The notes under the pieces were generated by a model that was not told where the DNA came from, made no database searches, and worked only from the letters and a program-made list of their open reading frames with translations. A stretch of 64,000 nucleotides of DNA, from positions 37,693,466 to 37,757,465 of the forward strand of contig NC_134508.1 of assembly GCF_027942865.1 (NCBI RefSeq). The letters run 5' to 3'. Origin of the DNA: Odontesthes bonariensis. Lineage: Eukaryota; Chordata; Actinopteri; Atheriniformes; Atherinopsidae. This document shows, in pieces, positions 1 to 13,500 of this stretch (the stretch's first letter is position 1; each line of letters opens with the position of its first letter). Made by a program: the position numbers and the translations under genes.

Positions 1-654
1 TAAGGGAGATAGATTTGTTTGACTCCTTCAGAAAAAGTTTTCCTTTTAGAAGAACTTCTTACATCTATTTAAAAAAAAAAAAGATCTCCAAGCAGGGTAG
101 CTGATATGCTGGGACAGCACCCAGTATTTCTTCTCACTCACCAGTGAACTGAGGAGAGTCTCCATTGATAAAAGGAAACCACAAATCACATCCTCAATGC
201 TTTACATTAAAATCTGATTATTACACTCCACAAATACCTCTTTCCGGTTCTTTGCTCTCTAACAATGTTAAAAAAAGTCACATATTTATTGACATCAGGC
301 AGCAGGTGACACTGATTGTTAAAACGGAAACATGAGTCATGAGGTCAGAGATATGGTATGACCTGTAGGACTGAAATGACTCGAATGTGAAAATTCAATT
401 AAAACTTGCCTCACATATTTTAAAGAAAGGAATGCAAGAGCAGGTCCTTGTGTTTCTTTAATCAGAGTCACAGCTTCTGCTCTCTGGGCTGAGTGAAGGG
501 GAAGACTTATCTTTCTCAAAAGCATGCTCACAGATTGTCCTAGATTTCACAGACAAATAGGTTAGCTTGGATATGCACCACCGCGCCTGTTAGTCTCCTG
601 TGTGTGACATCATGTTAAGCCTGCTTGAAGAAAAGAATTAAGGCAAAGACTCAC
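1..654. other. Presumed agtrap intron, no exon recognised
   Basis: This stretch follows the donor of agtrap exon 3 (gt at 654-653 on the minus strand). I looked on the minus strand for the next transmembrane exon of agtrap and saw nothing convincing. The open frames here are short and AT-rich without family resemblance. No repeat was recognised. Confidence 0.5.
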
Positions 655-1891
655 CATGAGAACAGCATCAATCGAGTCCCTCTGTGCTATCGCCCACACT
701 CCAACTGCTAAAACACTGAAGTTTCCCCATCCAAAGGAAACAGGCAGCCATGCCATGCACCCCCTAAAGGAAAAACACAGTTTGCACAATATGTATACTG
801 ACACACTCTCCGGGAGTTATGTACGCCTGCAAAAAGTAGGGTACGTGCAGGTGAAAGAGTTAGCCTAACTCAAGAGTGGGAGTATGGGTATGTGTGCCAA
901 AAGACAAGTGAAATTCCTCATATGTGTGAAAAAAGTTCTCATACTCACCAAACAGTTAGCAGCCAATGCACCAGTACTATGGCCTAGAGGAGAAGAAAAC
1001 ACTGATCGTCAAAAGAAATGTAGAAATTCTTAAGGAGTTTTTGCGTGCCCATAAATCTCTGAGTGGTTTCAGTTTGTCCACATTAAAGATTCTTTAAGTT
1101 TATTCCTTCAATCTTATTGTATGTCAAAAACTGTCACTCTGCGAATCTGACATGAATTTAGTTTCCCATTTTCTCACATTGTACAGGACCTAACAAGCAT
1201 CAGTTGTTTAGAAAATCAACAGAGTAATTGATAATGAAAACCATCATGAGAAGCATGCTTAGTTCAATCTGTGTGAGCTGACGAACATTAAAACTAGAAA
1301 GAACAGGACTAAATGGAAAACATGTGATCACTTGTATCTCAATGGTTTCACAGATAATGTCGCTGCTTCGACATCTTTCAACACAGAGTTTTTTTCCATC
1401 TTTGTAAAGTAAACAAAATCTTATTGTTCAGTTTATAGTTTTTCTCTTTTTAAGCCTCTCACATGTGAATGTGGATAATAATCAAAGACATAACTTTCAC
1501 TATGTTTGCAGTAGAAAGGCCACTGCATCTTATAATGTTTACAACCAAAACAAATGACAGACAAAAATCTTATTGGTTGTCTTGGTAACAGTTTCTAGCA
1601 CATGTAGTGGCAAAAGTCACCCCATCTTTGCCAAATCTGTACATACGTACACATATTGTTTATGTATGTATATGTCATCAAGGGCCTCATACTAAACACA
1701 GTTTCATTATCTGTGTCTAAATCAGAGGAAAGTGGTTGCCATATACAGGAACTACCAATGAGAATTGAGCAACAACACTTACATTAACATGGAATTTAAC
1801 ATCAGTTTTTGTTAGAAACACAAGCTACCAAACACAGAACATTAAGAGTAAGCTACGGTCTCACCTTTAAGTTTATGGCAGGGATTTCCAT
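655..1891 (-). CDS. agtrap: agtrap, type-1 angiotensin II receptor-associated protein (5' part; 3' exons off the left edge)
   Basis: Small multi-pass membrane protein that, in mammals, binds the cytoplasmic tail of the AT1 angiotensin II receptor and promotes its internalisation. Coding exons on the minus strand: 1891-1865 (MEIPAINLK), 983-949 (AIVLVHWLLTVW, last codon split) and 763-655 (from GCMAWL to RDSIDAVLM). All junctions are GT-AG and the phases fit (0, then 2). The block VWAIAQRDSIDA is a near-match to mammalian AGTRAP, and two hydrophobic stretches (about residues 10-27 and 35-48) fit its first membrane segments. Only 57 of about 160 residues are inside the window. The next exon was not found in 1-654, so it should lie to the left. 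The start ATG at 1891 gives an N-terminus like human MELPAVNLK. Identity is firm; the ends are partial. Confidence 0.9.
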
Positions 1892-3229
1892 AATAGGCTG
1901 TTTGGTCAAAGCTGCTCCTCCTTGATCCGATTCAGTGTTTCAACTTGTTGAAGGGCCACATGAAAAAATGCCTCAGTTGTTCCTCTTACACAAACGTCTG
2001 TGTACAAACCCTCCTCCCCTTAGCAGAACCTGCAAACACAAGCCATGTGACACCAGCCTGACTACCTCCCATGTGACTCCCTCCCTCTCCTCCCCTCACA
2101 GTTCCCACTTCAAACCTCAAGAGGCTCAACACCAGTTAAAGCTTGACTTGCTGTGCCTCATAGAGAGGTTCACCATGAAGGATCAGGAATTTAGCACTAC
2201 TGTTTGAAAAAAACTGCTCTGTTTTCTCAGTTAGGTTGATGAATAGAACGTGTAAGATATAGATTTGATAGTTTGATAAATCATTTTGTATCTTTCCCCT
2301 GAGTAAAATGAAGAAAAATGTACAGCACATGTCATGAGATTGAAGCATTTGTGACAGATGGAGAAAATGTTAATACTGGTGGTTTAAAAAATTCACTGCA
2401 TCTATCTTTAAGTAGTTTAACAAGCAGAGTACTTGCAGATAGATGGGCTGCATTTATTTTGTATTAGCTTGCTAATGGTGGTGAACTACCAGAAAACAGA
2501 ATTATACTATACTAATGATGACTTGAGCAGTCAGACGTAAAATGTTGTAGTTCATCCTGATAAGGACATCCCATGGTTCACCCTACTGTTTCACTCAAAA
2601 ACCACAAATGTGTAAACTACTGTGTGATGTTGCAAGAGGAAGAGTTGGAGGATGTGCACAGTCATTTTAATTTTCAGGAAATCATGAGAATAAATGTTAG
2701 AATAATCCATAGCTGCTCAGATATTTTACTGTGGAAAATCAAACCAATGGTCTGTAGGCTTCTAACTTCTCCTGCTGACAAATAAAAATACATTTCTGAA
2801 CTCCAGAGCCCTGCAGTTAAATGGGAAGTTTGTTTTTTTTAAACCTGGACCTTATTTCTGGCATAAAATACGTTCATCTAGTCACCGATAACAGTCGGCG
2901 TCCTTCAGAGGATATTTATATTACTGGAGAACTGCAAATATCCATATAACAGGAGAGAACAGGGCATAAACAATACAGCCTCTAAATGAGGCATTATCTG
3001 TCTTTATTTCACCAATACTTTAAGCCGAATGAATGAATGAACGCGTACTATTGCACTGTTAGCTCATAGCTGCCATATTGTTGTTATGCGGGGCTATGGG
3101 GGGGCTTATAGGAAGCTTTCTACACACGCGTCTAGTGGGATGAGTTCATCGACGCGCGCCGCTGCAGCACAGCTTATTCACTCCGTGCTCTGTGACAGTT
3201 GGCAAACTTCACACTGAGTTTTGTGCAAC
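1892..3229. promoter_or_regulatory. Intergenic region between divergent agtrap and an unknown gene; probable promoters
   Basis: About 1.3 kb separates the agtrap ATG (minus strand, 1891) from the ATG of the plus-strand exon at 3230. The last 150 bases before 3230 are richer in G, C and CpG (for example acgcgcgccgctgcagcac around 3153-3171) than the AT-rich surroundings, which suggests a plus-strand promoter there. No clear TATA box was found for agtrap. Short open frames at 1935-2348 look random. Confidence 0.35.
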
Positions 3230-3377
3230 ATGGCAGGATATTTATCAGATTTTGACGACTTGGACGACGACTTTGAGTATGATGGACGTCCTTACCGGAG
3301 TGAACGGTCTATGCTGCAGCGGCGTGCGTTGATGACGTCATCCCACAAGACGTGTGACTTTCACCCAACTGTTATCG
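3230..3377 (+). CDS. Possible first coding exon of an unrecognised gene (49 residues, acidic start)
   Basis: An ATG at 3230 in good context (caacATGG) opens a 49-codon frame that ends one base into a codon at a strong donor (ATCG then gtgagt at 3378). The product starts MAGYLSDFDDLDDDFEY, an acidic run, followed by a basic segment (residues 20-36) and ends at CDFHPTVI. GC content and CpG are higher than the flanks, as expected for a promoter-proximal exon. No later exon in phase was recognised in the next 7 kb, and I do not recognise the family. It lies head to head with agtrap. It could be the 5' end of a gene with long introns, a lineage-specific gene, or a chance frame next to a CpG-rich patch. 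Confidence 0.4.
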
Positions 3378-4436
3378 GTGAGTAGATGAACGTATTTTAT
3401 GTCCAGGTTTAAAAAAAAAAGAAAACTAACTTCCCCTTTAAGGGATTAGATAAGGTAAGATGTATATCAATCTGCACCCTTTTAATGAAAGGTCACTGGA
3501 AATCAACAAAGTTATTTCATCTTATGATGAAATTTTTCTTGTCACAAACATTGATGGTAGTTTTGCAAAGTGGTCTCTAAAGCAGGACCCAACACAGACC
3601 AATTCACAGTTAAGTAAGTTTATTAACACACGGGGAGTTTGCAAAGGGAAAAATTGGAACAGTGAGACATCCAGAGGAAAGGTGCAGTCCCACGGGGAGG
3701 TTGCTCTGGGAGAGAGGAGAGGGAAATCAGTCCAGGAATGAATTTAAAACAGTGTTTCCAGAAAGAGATCTAACAGGTTGTTTAATTTTACAGAAGAATT
3801 TGCTCATTTGGGAACTGAGAGAAGGAAGCTTGAAGGGAGGGGTTTGGGTGGATTAGATCATAAGAGGGTGGGCAGGAAGTCACATGTGTCAGCTAAGTTA
3901 TTCAAGAGAGGTTTTCCACAGGATCAGACGAGCTTGACTGAAGCAAATAAGTTATGTGGGTAAGTAGACTGCTCTCTGGCCAGGCAGAGGACACTGAGAT
4001 GTTAGAACTATGGGCTTGAAAAAACACAGGAGAGCAATGAAAGAGTCTGATTACCACTCTACAAAGGTAGACAATCTGAAGGAGACTCAGAGCAGAAGCT
4101 GGTCCTTAATTACAGGCCGATGATAAGACTGATAAACAGCAGGTGTGCTGGCTGACGAGCCAGGGTGGGTCCCAGCTTGCCCAACCTATCCTAGATTTGG
4201 GAGGATAAACAGACACCAAAACACACACAAAAAAACAGTGCCAGATGGAGACAATTTCTATTGTGAAGGGACTTATCTTTTCCAGGATGACAATTGGAAT
4301 GAAGGGTTTTTATGGTTTGGTCTTTGCAGTCTCCAGAACTCAGTCCTGTTAAAGCACCTACTGGAGATTTTGAACTGATATGTCAGACACCGCTGTCCAC
4401 CACCGTCATCAAAACACTGCATAGAGTAACATCTTT

Positions 4437-4770
4437 TGAATGGCTTTCATCCCTGGGGCAGCACCACAGCTAAAAGGTTCCCGGTTTAGATCCTGACTGT
4501 GGCCCTTCTGTGTGGAGTTTGTATGTTCTCTCCAGGTACTTTCACTTCCTCCAGCTGACCAAAAAAATGCACGTTAGGCTAACTAGTGAGTCTAAATTGC
4601 CCCAAGGACTAAGTGTAAGTGTACATTATTTTGTCGTTTGTCTCTGTCTTGGCCTTCTGATGGACAGGCGACCTCTCCAGTGCGGATCCTGCTTCCCACC
4701 CAGCTGGGGTAGCCCCCGGTAACACTGAATTGGATTAATCGGGTGTAGAAAATTGATGGATGGATAACTT
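4437..4770 (+). repeat. RTE-like 3' tail / SINE-like repeat, sense copy ending in a tggatggat run
   Basis: The order of blocks matches a very common fish interspersed repeat: a tRNA-like head (ggttcccggtttagatcctg), then gtgtggagtttgtatgttct, a region around ggacaggcgacctctccag, and a terminal ttgatggatggat. Reverse-orientation and partial copies occur at 13848-14085, 5530-5710 and 55350-55520. I associate the ggatgg tail with Rex3/RTE-type non-LTR elements, but the exact family assignment is from memory. Confidence 0.6.
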
Positions 4771-5529
4771 TCATTCCTTCATGAGATTTCCAGAGACTTG
4801 CAGAATAGTTGCTTTAGAAGCCTGAAGCTGCTCTGGTGACATGTGGTGGGTCAACACTGACCCACTTACTGGTTATTGGTTTTTAATTTAATTTGCCATC
4901 TGTTTAGGTATATACATAAAAAAATAGAAAAGGACATGGCAAGAACTAGAATCACTATAATCTTGCTGTTTAACACAAACATTAACTGTGATACAGAAAT
5001 AAAAAAAAATGTTTTAAATTTTTTTGTACATGAGGACTAATTAAAAGAAGGAAAGAGAAGATAAAAAGTAAGATTAACAAGTGATCGATGATGTGAGAGC
5101 GTCTATTTGAGGACATGATGTGCCCAAGCAAAGGTGGCAAAAGCAAACACCAACTCAGAAGTTTAAAATGAAAAAGTGCACAAAGTTCGGAGGAAAACAG
5201 GAAAGGCATCAGTCTCCTGACGGACAGTCGTGTGTGAGTTCACTACAACAATCTCCAACCTCGGAATATAACTGGCATTAATTCTTTCATCACATATTTA
5301 CCAAATGTCTGAGGGATGCATTCCAAAATGTTTTTTCCTTATTGAAAAAAAAAAAGATAAACAGCTGTCCAGTTTATGCAAATCAATAGATTAAATTTCA
5401 TGAACTTTTCAACTGCATTTGAGTCTGTTTTAAATAAACAGACTCAAGTAACTTTATATCATTTGACACTGCTTATTGCAAAAAGCTGCTCTCATTTCAA
5501 CTTTATGCCTGATTTGATTTTTACAGAGC

Positions 5530-5710
5530 AGCACGTTGGTGCCGTGGTTCATTATGTGGGATTTACCTCACAGGAAGTCAGATCTGGGTTTGAACCTGCT
5601 GATTAGCTGAGGCCTTTCATTGTGGAATATGCATGTTGCCCAAGTGGGTTATCTGCTGGTTCTCTGCTTACCTACGACAGTGAAAAAACCTGTGTATCAG
5701 CTACAGGGAT
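5530..5710 (+). repeat. Degenerate copy of the RTE-like/SINE-like repeat
   Basis: Contains weak matches to the tRNA-like head and the region after it of the copy at 4437-4770: gtgccgtggttcat, then tctgggtttgaacctgctga, then ggaatatgcatgttgccc. It is more diverged and lacks the ggatgg tail. Confidence 0.4.
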
Positions 5711-7304
5711 GTGTTATCTGTTGTGTGTTAGCTAAACTCTAGTTTGGCTAGACTAATAAGATGTATAGTTAGTAAGATTTAGAGTATATCAACAATAATC
5801 TAGATATCTGTAGTGCTGATAGTCAATTTATTTGATCTATTTATCCTGCCAGCACATAGCAACTTACTGTATGTATTCACAAACTGCGGTGAAATTTTAT
5901 ATGAATTTATGGTGAAGAGTGGAAATCCAACAGTGTCCTCGTTTACACAACAAGTAGGAGTTTCAGGTGCTCCAGATAAAAAAAGAAACTAAATTTTTAG
6001 GGAAAACATTGCAGTCTAAACAATAATGGCAGTGTTAAACAATATAGTAAACAATTAAGTCACCTAGCCTTCATGTCTGTAAGATGTATCTAGGGCTTTA
6101 TTTTACTGTGTTAATACTGCAGAGAAATCATAGATTTCTAAAATTAGATCTGAAGGAAAGACTATCTATATTTTTACATGCAAGCAATCATCTGATTTGT
6201 TTAACCAACCTATCAGAATGGGTTGCTGTGGTTACAACATAGGCTTTAGTAACCATGCTGGTGGCACAGCTTTTCAGTGAAAGATTCCTTCCAGATCTGT
6301 CTGTAGACATGCGTTCCTCCAAAGTTTGCAGGAGATTGCTTTTGGTTCTGTCCAGAGACAGTTGCTTTACACTGTGCTATACTGTTAGTAGCACTGATTC
6401 ATTCAGTACTGCTGTTGCTATATTTGGCATTGGCATCGTCGGAAATTTTGAAATCTGATTTGAGCAACCAGGGCATGTGGATTGAGCAGAATGAAAAGTA
6501 AAATCAAATGTAAACGGAACTTCAGACCTCCATGATTGGCAGATATTAGCCTAAACTCTCTAAAATCAGCCTGGCTTTCTGGGTGTGCTGAAGCAACTTG
6601 TAGTTGACTAAAATCAACCATTGCTATGTTCAAAAGTGAAAATGTTTTTTCAAACATATACTGAAAATAGAAACATCTTCAGCTGTTGAAGTTTCACTTT
6701 TTGAAATGACCAAAATCATCAATCATTTGTCACCTCGGCATTCTGTGACTATAACATTTACCTTCCTTATGGCTGATCGGTAGGAATAATTAACCTTTGA
6801 CTTTACATAAATCTTTTGGATGAGAGCAGCAGCCAAACCTTTAAAATGCTAATTTAACATGCACTCTTGTTTATTATGGTGTGTCTCAGTCTCCAGCGTC
6901 TGTCCTGTCTTACCTTTTAACAGCGATGCTCCATTGTTTGCCTCGAGCATGGCAGATGGCCCCTGCCCTATCCACGGTGACCCTGAGCCCCAGATCACCT
7001 CTGACCCCTGCGACAGCTCATGACTCAAGATTTTTCCCTTTCACTGAAGTAGTCATTCTGACTGCTAAATTTAGCAATCTTAAAAGGCTGTGCTGAATAT
7101 TCAATGCAATTTGATGAGATTGCAGTGAGACGAATAGGAGACATGTGATTTAATTTTGAACTGTAATATCTTTAACCACCTCAAATTAAGCAATCACAGG
7201 AGAACTTAATTTAACTGGATGATTATTTTTTACATTTTGACCTGCCATGACAGACAAGTGAGTAACACATAGTTTAACAGCAGGAACAATCTCCTACACT
7301 ACAT

Positions 7305-7368
7305 CTATTGTAAGTCGCTTTGGATAAAAGCGTCTGCAAAATGACCGTAATGTAACGTAATGTAATCT
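7305..7368 (+). repeat. L2-clade LINE/SINE 3' tail
   Basis: The phrase tgtaagtcgctttggataaa followed by agcgtctgcaaaatgacc and a short run of gtaatgtaa-type units is the well-known 3' end shared by fish L2 LINEs (UnaL2 type) and the SINEs they mobilise. Only the tail is recognisable, as expected from 5' truncation. Confidence 0.65.
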
Positions 7369-10300
7369 ATATGTTGTCAGCGTTTCCCATGCATTTGCTT
7401 ATTCATGCTGCTTTGTTCCCTTGAATGACTTTCTGCCACTGTTGTACCGGTGTCCTTTTGAGAGCATTCTGAGTTGGAAAAGTTGGCTTAAGATAGAAGC
7501 TGTGTCCATTGATTACTTTAGGAAAGCCTTAAAAAAGGTAGAGGGGTCGTTGTAAAAGCTGCAGCCCTGCCAGGATGGGGTTGTGTGTAATCTATCACTT
7601 CGTTGGCTGTTAGCCAGGTTTCATCAGGGTGCTCCAACAGAGCTCTCTGTCAGGGCAGGGTAAATGTTAAAAATACATCAGTACTGATTTTATTCTGTAG
7701 GCTGTAAATCTGGTGAGCACGATCACAGTTCGACTGTGCTGCTGCTTAGGAGGGACAAATGAGTGTTACTTCCTCCTTCTAATCAAATATTGATATGGAT
7801 CGATTTTAGCTGTCTTGTGTGTTCAGGTCGGAGGAGCGCTGAATGTCATTTCTTGGACTTGCTCTAATGTGTCGTTAAATGGCTCTGATGGTTCAGGGTA
7901 GTTAGAAGATCATTATGCTACATGAAGATAGATGGCAATTTGCTACTGCTTTAAACATCCTTATTTTTAAGAAAAAGACTGTTTGTCCAAGAGGGTAACG
8001 TGTTGTCACAAACTTTACTCTTTTATAAAAACCTTAACTTAATTAAGATAATGACATCTTTAAGTGCACTTTTGAGATACTTCTACTTTGTTGTTGCACC
8101 ACACGAAAACTGAAATTAATATTTCTGTTTAATGCTACATTTTATCTTTTCTTGTCTACTGCATTTAAAAAAACATTTAGTTTATTGGTTGACTAGATTA
8201 ATCTAAGGGTAATAGCTATTTGTCAGACAAAAACTGTGAAATATTCTTTATCTGTATACAGCACATCACACATTTTTTTTGTAGACATTTTCTCTCCAAA
8301 AGCTACAATTCTGAGAAAAGTTAAAGCACACCTCTGAATCTGAGCAGCACAGATATTATTCTCTTCCATTCCATTTTTAAGTGGACTCAGATTTATTATA
8401 TGACCTTCTGGATAGAGCCAGATCCCTAGATTTGTAACTAACTGACCAAAAGTTAAAATGGATCAACTGCATCTCAGTTAGTTATGGTTGCTGATTTCAC
8501 ATTGATGCTTGATCTTTACCTCTTTAATGTCCTGCTTTTGGCTGCATTCCCATGAAATCAAGTGAGGAGTAGAAAAAGACAAAAAGAAAAGTTTTGAAAT
8601 CAGTTTGGGCCCAATCTTGGCTCAGGTGGCACAATGATGGATGTTAAGCTGGTCTTGTCTTTGTCACATCAGCTTATTTAAACTACAGAGAATGTGAAGG
8701 TACGTCACACCATGTTGCATTCTGGGTAAAGATTGCTCTCTTGTTTCCTGGTTAGCTTTTGTTTTGTTTAGCAGAAAATGGTTAAATCTGAGAGAGGAGA
8801 AGATTTGCAGACAAGCAAAGTAAAAAGAAGATGGATCTTACTTGGAGAAATTAAACTGCGTTGCCGCATGCAAGATCTGTTAATTGATAAGCTGGAATTG
8901 CATTCAAAGGCCAAATCCATAACTTATTTTAGGCAGTCATATGTACCGGAAGTGTTTTTTTGGTTGTTTTTTTTTCATCTGTAAGCAGTTAACAGATATG
9001 CTTAGTATTTGGTTATCAAGATTATAAGTGGATTTATAAATGATTTAAGAAACTGATCCTACATTTTGAGCATAAAAACACCATCATGAAGTTAGAGTTC
9101 AGTTAGTCTGTGCACACAAAACATGTCAGAGCAAGCAGGAATAAAACATAGCATCTAAACAAACTCACGTAACTTCATTGTTTCCAGACGACCATGTGCC
9201 AAACGGCAAGATACAGATTACAGTATGTGTTATAATCATAGCAGTGTTAAATTATTCGTTCGTGTGACAACATTTAAGCGATTTAGAAATCAATTTTTTT
9301 TTTTAACACGTTTTTATGTTTGGTATTAGGCTGTTTTGCTAATCTTATTGTTTAGAACTCAAAGCAAATAGCAAAAGTATTTGTGGTGAATGTATGGGCA
9401 AGTTTACACCACACAGAATTTGTCTTAGTAAGTTTTTAATCATGAAAACAGAAAAGGTTGTAAAACACAATGAATAGACAAACATGTTTGAATACTGAAT
9501 AAATAAAAAACACATATTAGGACATATAAGATGGAAAGCCAACTGACATTTTGTTGTTAACCATACTACTATTAAGCACTTTAGAATAGTGGCTTCAATT
9601 AAAAAATGTCCTTGGCATTTGGAACAGCCTCATATTTACAATTCAGGACCAGCAACTGGATTCAAAAAGCATTTACAAATAGCTTTTAGCTGTTGGAACA
9701 CCAGGTCAGCATGGAGGCCATAAACCTGATGCAACACAGTGCAGAACATGACAGCAAACTGCATTTTCTTTATCAGCTCTGTGAGACACAGCTTACTTAA
9801 CCCAATCTTAATGATCTTAAATCAGTAAAAGCCGCTTATCTGGGACTCCAAAAATGTATCAAACACTAGAAATTATTTTTAACTGTTCAACTGAGGTCAG
9901 CAGGATGAAAACAGAATCAGATACAGATACAGAGACTCTGAAACATTCAAGAAAGAGTCTTTTTTTTAAAACAAAATCAGCTTTTTGTTCCCCATAATCA
10001 AATAACACCTACAGCATCCATATTTACGGTAATAATAAACACTCAAACTGTGTGACATCTACGTATTGTCCTCAGTGAAGAGTCAACTGCTGAGTGAATC
10101 TGTTAACCAACCAGTTTAAAGCGTGAAAACACAATTTCTATGAACCAGAGGATTGAGTGAGGTTTAGAAAAAGCAGGTCTTCCTGTAATTACACTGGAGA
10201 GAACAAAACTGAACTAAAGTAGAAAGATGGTGCAGTATCTAACAGATAAATTAGGTGCTTAAAGATGGTGATTTGCTTGATATGGGTACATGGCTCATCC

Positions 10301-10534
10301 CATAATGAAACATTCCAACACAATTTCCAATTTAGTCACCAGCTATTTTTTTTTGTTAAATTACCATATTTTTGTGTGTAAGGGATTAATATTGTGTGGT
10401 TGATTTTAAAAAAAAAAAAAAAAAAAAAAAGATAGCAAGACATCACCTTTAAGCACTTGGTTGGTTAGCAGTGTTATGGCTGTCATGTCGTCTTTGTCAG
10501 AGTGGTCGATCTTCATGCACCTCCTTTTTCTTCC

Positions 10535-13500
10535 TCATATAGTGATGAATCCTCCTTGGTCACTGCTGACTGACTCTGGTACCACGCAGCGACCCCTCCT
10601 CCTAGTCACACGGCGCTTCCGGTGAAATTTAGCATAACAACGAAACCCTGAAAGAGAATCATAGAAAGCATGTTATATGAAAAGGTGAATAAAGCAGATG
10701 AAATGCACGTTTGTAAAAGTATACTAAGCCATTACTTTCTTCATGGTTTGGTTTTAATTCTCAGAATTTGTTTAGCACATGAAGTGAGTATGAGAGCGGA
10801 CTTCCTAAACTTAGTGTGTCATGTCTGTTAGTTTTGGTCACGTTTTTAGTTTTGCCATGTTTTTCCATTCTGTCACGTCTTTTAAAGTTTTAAGTTCCTG
10901 TTTAGTCTTTAGTTTTTCCATGTTCCCCATAGTTTCTCTTGCCCTGCCATCACCTTCGCTCACGTCACCTGTGTTTTTCCCCTCTGCTGCACTCACTCAC
11001 CAATCACTCCCTCAGTATTTAGTTTCCAGGTTTCCTCATTCACTTTGCCAGATCCTCACTGTCTCTCAGGCCTAGTCGCCGTCATTAATGCTTCCTTGCC
11101 ACAGTTGTTTATAACTAGTCAAGTTTGTTTGTGTCAAGTTTTTCCTTTTGTTTTTTATAGTCATAGTCAAATTTTGTTTCTTCATAATTTTAAGTTTTTG
11201 TATTCCGGCTCAGCCACGCCTTTTGTTTGTTCTTTAAATAAATCAAGTTTATTATTTGGAAAGTCTGAATTTTGGGTCCTCCTTCTCCTCGCCACAACCA
11301 CCGTTCATGACACAGTGGAAAAACTGTTATTAGTATTACTTGAAATTTGTTTCAAAATTGCTTTTTACAGAAATTTGGGTTGGAATTACATGATGCAGTT
11401 ACCACCAGTGTTGTATAGTAATAAAGTAAAAATACTTCACTACTATACTTAAGTATATTTTGGAATACGTTGTACTTTCCTCGAGTTTAAAATTTTTTGA
11501 CAACTTTTACTTTTACTTCACTATATTTCCGAACTTAATTGCATACTTTTACTCCAATACATTTTCATTGTTCGGTTTAGTTACTCGTTACAAAAAAAAG
11601 AGAGAGAGAGAGAGAGAGAGAAAAAAAAAGCAACAGTGTTTTGACCCCATGCATGTTATGCCTTAACCTGACTCGCGTCATCTGGCTGCGTTCACCAACT
11701 ACACGCGGGGGCGTATACCAGAGGGCGAGAGTCAGGTAAGTTATGCCTGCCCAAAGACGTGGAAATTCTATCTTACAGAAACTCCCCTTTTTTAGGTTTT
11801 AAGGTAGTTTTACAAAAAAGGTCTTCCTCTTCAGATGCCAGATAAGCTTCAGTTTTCTCCTATTTTTTTTCTTTAAATTTTGTTTATAATGATGGCAATA
11901 ACAGTAGCAGCCTCTTTTGTTTCATTTTTTTCTTAATGGTGTAATGTACGCCTCATTTTCAGCACTGACCTTACTTGAAGAAGAAAAACTTAAAGGTTCA
12001 CAAAGTTTGTATTTTCTGTCTAAACCTGGTCTAAATTTTGCCTGCACTTGGTTGTGTGTAAATATTTTATTTTTTAAGTATTTTTTGGGGCTTTTTATGC
12101 CTATTAATGTTAGGACAGTTCAAGAGATATAGGAAGCAGGGGGCAGAGAGAGGGGAAAGACACGCAGCACAGGGCCGCTCGGTGCGGGAGTCAAACCGGG
12201 GCCAGCTGCAGCGAGGACTGTACAGGCCTCTGTACATGGGGCGGCTGCTTAACCCACTACGCCACCGACCGCCCCAATTGTGTGTAGATTTTAAGTGTAT
12301 TTGACCTTCAAAGTTTACCAAAATATAAAAAATGTCAGTCAAACTGCATTTGCCTGGTTTACTTTTTACTTATACTTTTCATTACATTACTTAAGTACAT
12401 CTATTTTTACAGTAATTCTCATACTTAAGTACAAGACGTTTCGGATACTTTAAGACTTTAACTCAAGTAACATTTCAGTCAGTGACTTGGACTTTTACCA
12501 AAGTCATATTTTGGAGGGGTACCTATACTTTTACTTGAGTGTGAGATTTCAGTACTTTATACAACACTGGTTACCACAATAATGACCTTCCGGATGGGAA
12601 TGACATGACAACACAACTTGCTTTAACAGCTTGTCTTTAAACCGTGTCTTGTGGTGTGAGTGGTGGTGAGTTCCCTGAATTACTTTTTAGAGTGTAACAG
12701 ATCGATCAACAGTGGCGAAAAAGAAGGCAGCGACTCACTTTGCCTGAGGGCAATGCATACATCCAACCCAGCAACTTTCTGAATAACACAAGTATATCCA
12801 TTTTAAAGCAAATACTTTAATGGTCTGAATACAGGTGCACTCCAAATTTATGGGTGGCTGATTTGATCAAGTATAACTTTTCGGTTCCATCCGTTGTGTT
12901 GCCAGCCTCTCACCAGAATCAACACTGTAAAAATCTGTGTTCTTTAACTAATCCAATAATTTAATTAGTGACTGAGATATGTTGCTAGAATAAACAAATG
13001 TTCTCACTCACCTTCCTCACACATGCAGTCATCATAGCATTTGTTGTTAAGCCCTCTGTTGTGAGGTTTACACTCGTGTTGTCTCAGGTCACAACAAGAA
13101 CCTTGTGTGGAAGAAATATATAACTTTTAACAATAAAACTATTGTTATTGGTACATACAGAGGAGTGAAAAAGAAACTAGGTCTTAAAATTAAGTAATCC
13201 AACCTTAGATGAACAACATCACATGACATTATGCTGTGTTATTACTTTTTAAGTTTTTTTTTAACAAAAAAGTAAACCAAATTGCAGAAGGAGTGCAAAA
13301 AAGTGTGAAAAGATTCCATAGGAATTAGGAGGGTAATGTACTTGATTATCTGATCATTATTAACAAGTGTGACCACCTTTATAAAAGCAGATGTTTTGCG
13401 GTTTGCATGGGGGTACGGTGCCTTGTCAAGGGCACCTCAGCCATGAAAAGGAGGTGGACTGACATCCCTCCAGCTATCAGTTCCACCAATCTTTTTTGAG

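Larger units (their letters stand above)
3378..10534. other. Intergenic stretch without a recognised gene; old repeats
   Basis: Seven kilobases in which the open frames are short, AT-rich and unlike any family I know. Repeat relics that can be named are listed separately (4437-4770, 5530-5710, 7305-7368). The segment at about 3570-4300 is moderately GC-rich and unlike its flanks; it may be an unclassified old repeat. The left part of the draxin 3' UTR probably lies just left of 10535. A poly(A) run sits at 10410-10430. Confidence 0.4.

Noticed and set aside
8778..8984. 68-codon plus-strand frame considered as a downstream exon for the 3230 gene
   Set aside because: No acceptor in the right phase, ends in a poly(T)-encoded Phe run, no resemblance to the first exon's composition.
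11045..11452. 135-codon open frame on the plus strand
   Set aside because: It spans the junction of two transposon-derived repeats and has no domain; T-rich composition explains the Phe/Ser/Leu content.
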